A DNA stretch of 64,000 nucleotides. Origin: Eutypa lata. Its lineage: Eukaryota > Ascomycota > Sordariomycetes > Xylariales > Diatrypaceae. The position numbers and the translations under genes were made by a program. The stretch spans positions 2,475,001-2,539,000 of the forward strand of contig JAKULF010000006.1 in assembly GCA_022661535.1 (NCBI GenBank). Reading direction: 5' to 3'. This document shows positions 24,196 to 33,560 of the stretch, one piece after another (position 1 is the stretch's first letter; each line of letters starts with the position of its first letter). The notes under the pieces are model-generated. The model was not told the DNA's origin. It did not search any database and was given only the letters and a program-made list of their open reading frames with translations.

Positions 24196-25333
24196 TCAGT
24201 TTGCTGGTAATCTCTCGACGACAGCGGCCATCTCCTCGTCGGTATATATTCTGAAGCCCTTCTCCTTAGTCACGCTCGCCAGCTGGACGTTCTTCGAGTC
24301 GAGCTTCTCCTCCATCACCTGCTTCAGCGTCTTCAGAACAAGGGTCTCGGCATCGATGATTGTGAGTGACTAATGGGACACATCATATACGTTAGTGAGT
24401 TCCCTCTAGCGAGGGGAAGGGCGCTCGCCACAACATCCTCCATTCACGGACTAATGAAAAGAAACCCCCCAAGAACTTCGTGTGTTTGTATATGTGTGAT
24501 TATCCCAGGCACGTACCTTGTGATACTCGTTCTGCAGCTCGGCCTGGGCGCCCTCGCTGCCGGAGCCGATGGCCTTGGCGTCGTAGCGGTAGAAGGTGCC
24601 GCTGGGCTCGGCGTGGTAGAGGGAGGGGCCGTCCTCGTCGTAGCCGGCGATGAGCAGGGCGACGCCGAAGGGCCGGCTCATGATGCTCTCCTCGCCGTCG
24701 GCGCTCTCGCCGAACCGCAGCGCCAGGTCGCAGATGGCCTGCGTGCAGCTCTCCACCCGCAGGTCCTCGCCGTAGTTGAACCGGTGGCTCTGGCTCTCCA
24801 CGCGCGCGTGCTCCACCATGCTGCGCGCGTCCGCCTGCAGCCCGCTCATCGCGCACCCGATGTGCCGGTCGATCTCCACGATCTTCTCGACCGAGGACGT
24901 CTCGAGGAGCGTCGACGTCACGCGCTTCTCCACGCCGAGCACGACGCCCTCCGAGGTCGCCACCCCGATCGCCGTCGAGCCTAGCTTGATCGCTTCGAGG
25001 GAGTACTCGACTTGGAAGAGGCGGCCTTCGGGCGAGAAGGTGCTGTGGGTGGTGGGGTTTGAGGTTAGAGAAGCTGCTTCGTTTGTTTTTATATATTCGG
25101 TATTGAAATGCTCTTATGATCATGCGGTGATGGGGAGAAAGGGAGGGATAGATCCCCTCCTCTATCTGTGTATAGGTTTATAAATGGGAAACGTACTTGA
25201 TGCCCCGATCTGTTTGCTTCGGCGTTAGCAGCTATCTTGCATAGTGGACGAAGCTTCTTAGGAGTTTATAGACAGTCAGTAGGGTGGTAGGTTAGAAAAA
25301 TGACGTACCGTATTCAGATCTTGCCATAAACAT
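24196..25333 (-). CDS. 20S proteasome subunit alpha 5, Pup2 (four exons, 245 aa)
   Basis: Model: exons 25333-25309, 25209-25197, 25042-24517 and 24369-24196 on the minus strand; introns 99, 154 and 147 nt. The first two exons hold 25 and 13 nt and rebuild [13 protein letters not shown], followed by [19 protein letters not shown], the alpha-subunit signature helix H0 that gates the core particle. The body carries [16 protein letters not shown] and [16 protein letters not shown], and the protein ends ERLPAN. Alpha subunits are structural and lack the catalytic Thr. Length fits alpha5. Exon 3 is strongly GC-rich at third codon positions. The gene shares an approximately 700 bp divergent promoter with the GCP2 gene. 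Confidence 0.97.
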
Positions 25334-26032
25334 CTTGAAGGATTTCTGGTGGGTATCTCTCTAGAAAAGAAAAAGAAGAATAAGAAGAAAGAAGAATTAT
25401 GTTGTGTGTCGTCGTCCTTGGGTAAGTCGTTCGTCTGTTTGTGTTGGCGGCTCGTTGATGTGGGATGTCAGGGAATGGGGAAAGGCTGAACGAACGAAAT
25501 GCTTAGGCAGGTCTGGAGCTTAGGAAGCTTCCAATCCAAGGTTGTAAGGCAAGGCGGGCGGGCGAGGAAGTGGGTAGGCAGGCTGCTACACCGTTGACGA
25601 AGCTTTGTTGCGGGCTGGTTAGGCGCTGAAGCTTTGACCACTCAGGTGCACTTTGCTTTGCTACAACACTAACACTGGCAGATTGGATAACTACATAACT
25701 ACAGGGATATCATACCGTGTTACGGGTACCTTAGAAGCTTATTAAGTAAGGCAAATACATCTTAGCAGCTTAGGTAGTTAACCAGAATCAATTGCGACAG
25801 CAGCAGGGAGTGAGTGACCTGGTGACGCGCTGTAGGTCTTGTCCCGCGCTAGGATCTCTAGAGACGCGATCTCTCTCAATTGGCGATAAAGTGCCCAACA
25901 TATAAACTGTATGTACGTAAGGTAGGTAGCAGCAAATAAAAAGACAACGACCCCAATACCAACCTATATGTATGTATACTCATATGTATACACATTGAAC
26001 AACATAATTCCAAATGTCGCCTCAAAGCGACA
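25334..26032. promoter_or_regulatory. Divergent promoter PUP2 / GCP2 with repeated GAAGCTT motif
   Basis: The intergenic part holds GAAGCTT at 25524, 25599, 25628 and 25734. A fifth copy (GAAGCTTC) lies at 25250 in the first PUP2 intron. Two of the five extend to the palindrome GAAGCTTC. I did not find the yeast proteasome element GGTGGCAAA here. Purine-rich AAGAAGAA lies next to the PUP2 start (25365-25400). TATATGTATG runs lie near the GCP2 start. No gene is seen. Confidence 0.5.
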
Positions 26033-28991
26033 ATGTCTTCCAGGCTTCCCAATCAAGAGAAACGCATCAATGGCAGTTTAGATAAAGATGGTCAACCACG
26101 CCCTCAATCACGACCTCCCCGCGCAAGGGTTGAGCGAAGCGATTCGCGAAGTGCCACTTCACCACAACCAACCTACGCGCCCTACACCAACCCGGCTCAT
26201 AAGCGCACCGCTTCGGGCAACCCGCGACCCATGAATAGGAGCAACACCGAAGAGCGAAGGACAGAGCGCACTACCGTAACTACCAAGGAGAAGTTGATCT
26301 CACGAACGAGGAGTACCGAGAGACGGCCCAAGGAAACCGCTCCGCCAGAGAAATGGAAGATGAAAGAACCTGTCAAGATGCGCCCGCCCGAGACAAAATC
26401 GAGGGACCCAAAGCAGGACCCTCCACCTAGTATGTTCAAAATCTGACTATCATGTTTCAAGATGTGTTCAGTCTATCTAACATTTGACTGAATGTAGAGG
26501 CGTGGGATCCTATCGCCTCGTTAACACCTCATACTACCGCCCCACTCGCTATTCGTGTATCATTACCTCCCCGGGCCTCAGATGCGCCCCAGTCGCTGCA
26601 GCCTCAGCCCTTATATGAGCTCTCTTTGGAGGCTCAGGAGGCGGCCATGATCGAGGACTTGCTGTTCGTCTTCATGGGCTTTGAGGGACAATACATTCGC
26701 TTTGGACCCTCTTACAACGAGGCCGAGGAAAGGGAACGACTCGAAGGACCTATTTATAAGATATCGCCAGGGCTTGATCCAAGCTTGCAAGACTTGACGT
26801 TATCCATGCTCAAGATGGCAACTCACTATTCTGCTCTTGAGACCTTCGTTGACGTACAGAGCCGAGAAGAGTTTGGGGCTGTGAACCATGCGCTCTGCGC
26901 AGCCATCAGAAAGTTTCTACACGACTACTTGATCATGATAGCCCAGTTAGAGACACAATTCTTGACGAACGAGTCTTTTACTTTACACCTCCTTCACGTA
27001 CATACGCTTCCTACCAGCCAAATGATGCTACAGCTCTACTCTCTGGCACATGACTTTCTCAAGAGGAACTTACTGCTAGATGAGGAAAGCTCAGAAGACT
27101 CAGACCCTGACGATATTGATAATATCTTAGAAAACCTGAAACGAGGTGGGGACCTCATGCCTGGCAATATGACCGGGAAGAAGATCTGCAAGGGAGGAGT
27201 GGTCATAGGGGTGATCACGAAAAGACTAGAGACGATGTCCGGGGATCCAGCGGCTAGATCGCTACTCACGACTTTATTGCGCGATGCGAGTCGACCTTAT
27301 ATGACCATGTTGAATGAGTGGCTGCACCATGGTGGAATCAACGATCCTCACTCGGAATTCTTAATTAAGGAGCAGAAGAGCATTAGAAGGGACAGGTTAG
27401 AACAAGATTATACGGATGACTACTGGGAGAGAAGGTACACAATGCGTGACCATGATATCCCTCCTCAGTTACAAGGCGTCAAGGACAAGGTGCTACTTGC
27501 TGGGAAGTACCTGAATGTCGTTCGCGAATGTGGAGGTGTCGATGTCAGCAAGGTTGCCCAGGATTTACCTAAGTCGTTCGACGATCCGCGATTCCTGGAA
27601 AATGTCAATAACGCTTACGCTCACGCAAACGAGTCGCTGATGAAGCTACTATTGACCACTCACGCTCTTCCCGCAAGACTACGCTCGCTCAAACACTACT
27701 TTTTTCTCGATCCTTCAGACTACTTCACCTACTTTCTGGAACTCGGCGGGTCAGAGTTGCGCAAGCCAGTCAAAAACGTTAATACCGTTAAGTTGCAGTC
27801 GCTTCTCGACCTTGTCCTACGGCAGACGGGAACTATAGTCTCGCTTGATCCATTTAAGGAAGATGTACACGTTGAAATGAATGAAGTCAGTCTCATTAAA
27901 ATGTTGCAGCGGGTTGTTAATATCACGGGTATCGAACAAGGAGAGGCGCTTCAGCCCTTGAGCAGTCAGCCGATCGAAAACGATAAGAACGCCGTCGGTT
28001 TCACTTCGCTGCAACTAAATTATACAGTACCGTTCCCCGTATCGTTGGTCATTAGTCGGAAAACGATTTGGCGGTATCAGGCACTCTTCCGATATCTCCT
28101 ATCACTAAGATATCTAGAATCACAACTCTCGACGACGTGGCAGACTCACCACAGGGCGATTGTGTGGTGCCATAAATCTTCATCCCGGAGGCTGGAAATC
28201 TGGAAGAGGCGTGTCTGGACATTGAGGGCGCGCATGATAGTCTTTGTCCAGCAGCTCCTATACTTTTGTACCTTAGAAGTTATCGAGCCGAATTGGCAGT
28301 CTCTCATGTCTAGGCTCAAGGCCAAAGATGGCAGCATCGATGGCTCGGGAAAGCCGGATCGTACCGTCGACGAGCTCATGCAGGACCACGTGGATTTCTT
28401 GGATACTTGTCTGAAGGGGTGCATGCTAACCAATGGCAAGCTCATCAGAGTTAGTATTTCCCCCCTCTCTTTCTCTCCTTTTTTAGACTAGGTAGATCGT
28501 TGCCACCGTCAGATGAATACCGGCTAACGCTGCTCCGCACCTTCCAGATCCACTCCAAGTTGATGCAGACGTGCACCATCTTCGCGACGTACACGAACTG
28601 GCTGTCGCGCGAGCTCGAGAAGGCGGACCCGGACCTGATCGGCCCCATCAAGCCGCCCAACATGAGCGACGAGCAGTGGCGGCGGTTCCAGGCGGTCCGC
28701 TCATCGTCATCGTCGCAGAAATCGGCAAGCAACGAAAGCATGGCGTCATCCGGCGGGGGCGGTAGCCTGCTGCAGGACGAGGAGGCCCGCATCGCTAGCC
28801 TGTTCGACATCATCAAGAAGTGGGAGACCAACTTCAGCCGCCACCTCCAGATCCTGCTCGACGCCCTCAACCACTACGCCGCTACCGAGACGGTCGTCCT
28901 GCTGAGCCTGTGCGCTCGCCTCGCCACGGCGAACCAGGGCACCGAGTATGCGGGGTTAAGGAATGAGGAGGATCTCGGGGGTGCTGCTTGA
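26033..28991 (+). CDS. Gamma-tubulin complex component 2 (GCP2/Spc97/Alp4) (three exons, 930 aa)
   Basis: Model: exons 26033-26429, 26498-28449 and 28548-28991; introns 68 and 98 nt, the latter with GTTAGT donor and GGCTAACGC branch region. The first 150 residues are basic and disordered. The GCP N-terminal (GRIP1-like) part begins around EAQEAAMIEDLLFVFMGFEG and includes GGVVIGVI and MLNEWLHHGG. The C-terminal gamma-tubulin-binding half carries LRSLKHYFFLDPSDYF, NYTVPFPVSLVISR and IHSKLMQTCTIFATYTNWL. GCP2 pairs with GCP3 and gamma-tubulin in the small complex that nucleates microtubules at spindle pole bodies. An earlier ATG at 26014 runs into a stop after 23 codons in another frame. The last exon is much richer in GC at third positions than exon 2. 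Confidence 0.92.
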
Positions 28992-29607
28992 TGGGTGGGT
29001 GGTGCGTGAGTGAGTCAGTGGAGGGTGGGATTAGCGTCTAGACAGTTAGGAAGCTAGTAGACGAATAGGTATGATGAGCAACGAACGAGCTTGAGGTTTT
29101 GTTTGACATTCATGTTCGGTTGAGGGGAGGGGGAGGGAGTCTCGGTTTTAGACTTGGCTTAGAGCTTAAATGACACGCGCAAAATTTAGGAAGGCGTTCA
29201 AGGTGGATGAAATGAACCGGAGGAACATTGTTCGATATCCTTAGGGAGTTGGGCAACGACGTAAAGGGGCAGACAGGCATTATTGCCTGCGTGACTACCT
29301 GACTACACACATACATACACACACATGCAGCATAGCACACAAAGAGATACCTTCTTGATTTAATAGTACTTCTGAGATATTGTGATATTGCGTAGGATAT
29401 TTTGATGCAAAAAGTGTTCTGTAAATGGTAGGTAGGTAGGTACTGTTGTTCTTGACGTGTAACTGTGTTGTCCTATCCTTCCCCCTATATTGGGGTACAT
29501 TGATAAAGATGCAAATGTACCTGGGGGTGGGAGATTGATTAGCTGATAAGTTGAATGGGGGAGGGAGGGTTCAAATGAAAGAGGTGACGGGAAAAAAGGT
29601 TGTAATT
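28992..29607. other. 3' flank of GCP2
   Basis: T/G-rich 3' UTR-like sequence with a GGTAGGTAGGTAGGTAC run at 29427-29443. No gene is seen. It ends where the tRNA-like element begins. Confidence 0.45.
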
Positions 29608-29730
29608 AAAAAAAAACCTGCAAAAAAATCGCTGGGGCGCCAGAGCCCGCGTTGGCGACCGAAAAACCACGACGTTTTTCTGGCGACTAATGGCCTAACC
29701 ACTGCACCACTTGGCCCGGACAGAGTCCGG
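29608..29730 (-). other. tRNA-like / SINE-like element candidate
   Basis: Read on the minus strand, the segment starts with a perfect 6 bp hairpin (CCGGAC/GTCCGG at 29716-29730). It continues GGGCCAAGTGGTGCAGTGG and contains TGGTGCAGTGG (29699-29709), a full match to the RNA polymerase III A-box consensus TRGYNNARNNG. Further on are a GAAAAAC/GTTTTTC hairpin (29661-29680), GGCGAC direct repeats and T-tracts of 7 and 9, which would end pol III transcription. I do not see a good B box (GGTTCGANNCC) or a foldable cloverleaf, so it is not a functional tRNA gene. A tRNA-derived SINE or another pol III transcript is the best reading, at low confidence. Confidence 0.4.
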
Positions 29731-29860
29731 TAACAATGGAAAGGGAACGTCGAAAGGTCTGTCACTTATTATTATTTATCTGCTTGCTTAGGTTGGTAGG
29801 TAAGTAGGCAAGTAGGTACCTACCTGTGTAATAATAATGGAATAAACAGGCCGGTCAAGT

Positions 29861-29936
29861 GACTGACTGACTGACTGACTGACTGACTGACTGACTGACT
29901 GACTGACTGACTGACTGACTGACTGACTGACTGACT
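29861..29936. repeat. (GACT)19 tetranucleotide microsatellite
   Basis: Seventy-six bases of uninterrupted GACT repeat, 130 bp from the tRNA-like element. It lies in non-coding DNA between the convergent GCP2 and AIM41 genes. Confidence 0.98.
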
Positions 29937-30905
29937 ACTCACCCAGCAACCACTACTGACCTTATCTGCTCTCTAATGAGCAAGGGGTTTTTTTAAAAAA
30001 AAAAATTTAAGGATCTTGCTTGTATTGAAACATTTTCTTCGCCGCCTTTTTAGAGGTATTTCATGCTCCCGGTTATGGCGGTGTTGTGATGATTGTGATG
30101 TTCTTCCTACTATAAAAGAGGTGGTTACTACGCTGGCTGCCTTAGATACAACGTGTGGATTGTATTTGTAGGATCTGAAGCCATTCTAACCTCATTTTCC
30201 TTAATCTAGCATATTCACTCTATGGTGAAGGTGTATAGATATATCGTCTTCCTAATGGTAGTTGCTGTCACTACCCCTTTTTCTACCTATCAACAACCCC
30301 TTTTTTCTTTCCTACTTTCTGCGTATCTATTTATTCTATTCTCCCTTCCCACAATTTCTACCCTAATCTTCTCAATGTGTACGTATAACTTTACCTAACG
30401 TATGCATACTATTATTTCAATAGTTCCTTATCCTCGCAAGACAGAAAAACAAATTTAGATATTGACCACTTGAGTACTGCAAAAACCAGGATGTCTTACA
30501 TTTATATCTATACTCAACGATCTAGTTCCTTTCAATATACCTCATTAATAGCTGGGAGCACTGCATAGGAAGGTCATACACCCGCATTTCTTATAGCACC
30601 TCACGTCAAGTTAAACCATTCACGCACTGAAGAGAGGTCAAGAGTCAGCCATAGGCCATGCCATCATATTAATGGCTAGTGGAACTGGGCATCTAATGAT
30701 ACACGTTCTCTATAGAGTGAAGATCTTTATTTAGTTTTGAGCGCCGTCCCATGCATGCCATGCATCTCATGAACACATATCATACATCCATGCAAACCAT
30801 CATCATATATACACATATAACACGCTACTAGCAGATTGGGAACCCATATGCCGCCGCAGCATAACGGGTGGTGATCTACCCTGGCCCCCAACTTCCTTCC
30901 ATGTT
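29937..30905. other. Intergenic, 3' of AIM41
   Basis: AT-rich, with T-runs and A-runs (29988-30007, 30300-30350). No open frame with protein-like composition. It probably includes the AIM41 3' UTR next to 30905. Confidence 0.45.
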
Positions 30906-31511
30906 TCAACCAATAACCTGCTTCACAACTTTAGCCAACTCGGCCTTCTCGACGCTCTTGCCATCCAGCGGCCCACCAGGCGCAAGCAATTTTTTCATAA
31001 CATCGCCCATTTTCGCCTTGCCCCCCTCAACCGCAGGTTCGGAGGTCATAGCCGTAACGACGCCCGCCACGACGGTCCGCAGCGCATCCTCCGACAGCTC
31101 CTCGACCCCGCTGCCCGCCACGTACTCGTCGACGACGGCCATCTGCGCGTCCTCGCGGTCGACGAGGTCCTGGCGCCCCGCCGCCCGGAACTCCGCCGCC
31201 GCCTCCTCGGACGCCGCCCGCGTCTTCCGGAGGAGGCCCACCAGCTGCGCGTCCGTCGTGATCGGGCTTGCGGTCCTGGACGCGTTGTTCGTCGCTGAGA
31301 GTATGCCCCGGATGATGGAGAGGCGCGGCGCGTCTTTGGCTCGCATGGCGGCTTTCAGGTCCGTTTTGAGCTTTTGCAGGAGTGGTGGTGTGGGCGAGGT
31401 GGAAGAGTAGAGGCGTTGTTGGAAGGTCGTTGCTGGCCGAGCGTGGGCGGTGGTGATGCGTGTCCGTGCGAGACAGCTCATTGCTCGTTGGGACGGGCGA
31501 AGAGAGGCCAT
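30906..31511 (-). CDS. YqeY/GatB-like mitochondrial protein Aim41 (single exon, 201 aa)
   Basis: ATG at 31511 to stop at 30906. The N-terminal 40 residues are rich in Arg, Ser, Thr and Ala with almost no acid (MASLRPSQRAMSCLARTRIT), a typical mitochondrial presequence. The mature part starts near LLQKLKTDLKAAMRAKD and contains RLSIIRGILSA, REDAQMAVVDEY and a C-terminal KMGDVMKKLLAPGGPLDGK, all matching the YqeY domain. This family is related to the tRNA-binding tail of GatB amidotransferases; yeast Aim41 affects mitochondrial inheritance and its biochemical role is not settled. The open frame upstream of the ATG begins only at a TTG. Confidence 0.9.
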   Translation of the reverse strand: MASLRPSQRAMSCLARTRITTAHARPATTFQQRLYSSTSPTPPLLQKLKTDLKAAMRAKDAPRLSIIRGILSATNNASRTASPITTDAQLVGLLRKTRAASEEAAAEFRAAGRQDLVDREDAQMAVVDEYVAGSGVEELSEDALRTVVAGVVTAMTSEPAVEGGKAKMGDVMKKLLAPGGPLDGKSVEKAELAKVVKQVIG

Positions 31512-33560
31512 GGTGCCGAGGATCTGCAAGTATTGTAGAGGGTAGTTATGAGTAGGATCTCTGTGCGTGTTATTACCGAAAGGCTACGATTGAGCTCATC
31601 AGTCGCGCCGGGAAGGATCAAATTAGCTTAGCTATTCCCCAGGATGTAGATCGTTGTATGTCAAATCTGAGGAAGCTGGGGAGAGGTTTAAAAGCTGCCT
31701 GTCCATGCATATGACGCCAATTTTTGTGGAACGCTTCCAATTGGTCAATTAGTCACTTAATGGGCCTCGGTAGTTGGCTAGGCTATCTAACTAAGGCATG
31801 AGCTTCTTCAATCTTCAATTTCAAGCCTTTTATTTTATTTCAAGTCCTGCATAATTACACTCGTTTTTAAAGATGCAATATTGCTTGTAACTATTATTTA
31901 GGGTACATTACTTCCATAGAATTCCTAAAGGACACAACAGATGCGAGAACCCTCTTCCCCAGATCCGCTCATACTTGTTATTCCGACGGAGATGGGTGGA
32001 GTAGGTGTAATAAGTAGGCAGATGACGATGACACATGATAGGAGACTCCAGACACTCCAGATTCGAGTACCTTGTATTATATAGGATCTTTACGTGAAGA
32101 TAGCCGGGGTCCCTAGTTACAGATATTCAGATCCTGAGATGAGCGTCCCCCCTTTTGGGGCTTGATAACTTGTGGTTCCAGATGTTGGGCACAATTCTGG
32201 TGGAGTATGTGTTCAACGCATCGTGATTGATGGTAAATGGGCGGGCGGGTAAACTAACTAAGACAACGCCGGGTCCGTAATGTGACTCTGCAAGCCGAAA
32301 AGAGCAATCCCGGGATACTCTACGGGATATGTTGCTAGCTTTCTTCCTTGGCGTCCGTCTATCATCACAGCAGAACGAAACCCTAGATGTCAACCACTTT
32401 TTAAGTTGCTGGGGACGCCGCTTTGAATATAGGTCCCAACCACTCAAAAGACGTTCGTTCATCAGGTGCGCAGATGTTCCATGGAAATATGAAAAGCAAC
32501 ATGCCTATATAGATTAATCGAGAGATTCGCATGAGCACTTACGGTGTATGTATACTTGACCCTGGTTCCACTTGGGATTCAGAATAGACAGACACCCAAG
32601 TAGGTGCCGCCGACAGAGGTGTCTTTAGCACCGAGCACTTCTTATTTCCCCCAAGTTAAAGAGGCAAGGCAGGGAAGAAAACAGAGCCGGTCGGTGCCCG
32701 CTGCCCCTAGTCACTAGAAACAAGTATTAACCTTAACCCCGCTGGGGGAAATGTTTTTGTAGTAGGTGTTTGGAGAGGCTCACCCCGAATACAACCTACT
32801 TCATATATCAGGTAAGTAGGTACGTTACGCATTATCTCGTTAATGGTGGTGTGGACGTAACGGATCGTAGCCTTCCAGAGTCAGGCGCTCACTAACATGC
32901 AACCTTAAAACCTCTGAAGGACGAATAAGATGTTGGCTTGATATTAGTCGCATGCAGGTAACAATGGAGATGTTGTAGATTGTAGGTAGGGAGAAATTCC
33001 ATCCTTAAGGCTTGGCTGGCCCGATGATCGGGTAAGTGAAGTTGGGAAAGTTGCCGGATAGGTTGGTTAATCGTGGTTTCCTTCTCGCACCCCAAACCTT
33101 ATCTCAACGTCAGTAGTTCTGAGTCCGGGTCCCCAGCCGCTTGTCCTGACTCCTCCCTCTCTCCCACATTTCGCTATCCACCTTCCACGTTGACCTTCCA
33201 CAACATCGGAGTACTTAACTAAAACCTTCATCACGCTTCACACATTGCATTCCTTTTCATCTTGTCCGACTGCATATATGACTTTCTTTAGGCGTATGCC
33301 ACATCTATATATCTTCAGCGAGTTGTACAAGCTAGCTGCGAAGAAGCGCCCTTTAAGGAAACGCAACACCCACATGTCCATATCTCGTGATCAACATCGC
33401 TATATCTTATCGGATCTTCCCCTTAAGCGATGCTGGACTGATAGATAGCGATCCCAATAGTCTTTTGTGCCAAGTGTACTCCTTTAAGTTGCTGCCCTAC
33501 ATCTAGCCTCCCAGGAACGGCCATCTTGAACCAATCGCAACGAGAATCCCAGCGTCAAGC
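31512..33560. other. 2 kb gene-free spacer
   Basis: No supportable gene. Open frames at 32127-32462 (minus) and 33245-33448 (plus) lack family features and have no plausible splice partners. TAGGTA/TAAGTAGG runs occur near 32810 and 32985. Confidence 0.4.

Noticed and set aside
24373..24984. Plus-strand open frame of 203 codons opposite PUP2
   Set aside because: Antisense to the GC-rich third exon of PUP2, with Ala/Val/Leu-rich composition typical of such mirrors.
26014..26085. ATG upstream of the GCP2 start
   Set aside because: Its frame stops after 23 codons; it could be a short upstream ORF but does not extend GCP2.
29551..29733. Plus-strand frame of 60 codons across the tRNA-like element
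   Set aside because: Its Lys-rich start reflects A-tracts and the rest is the structured GC-rich element; coding is unlikely.
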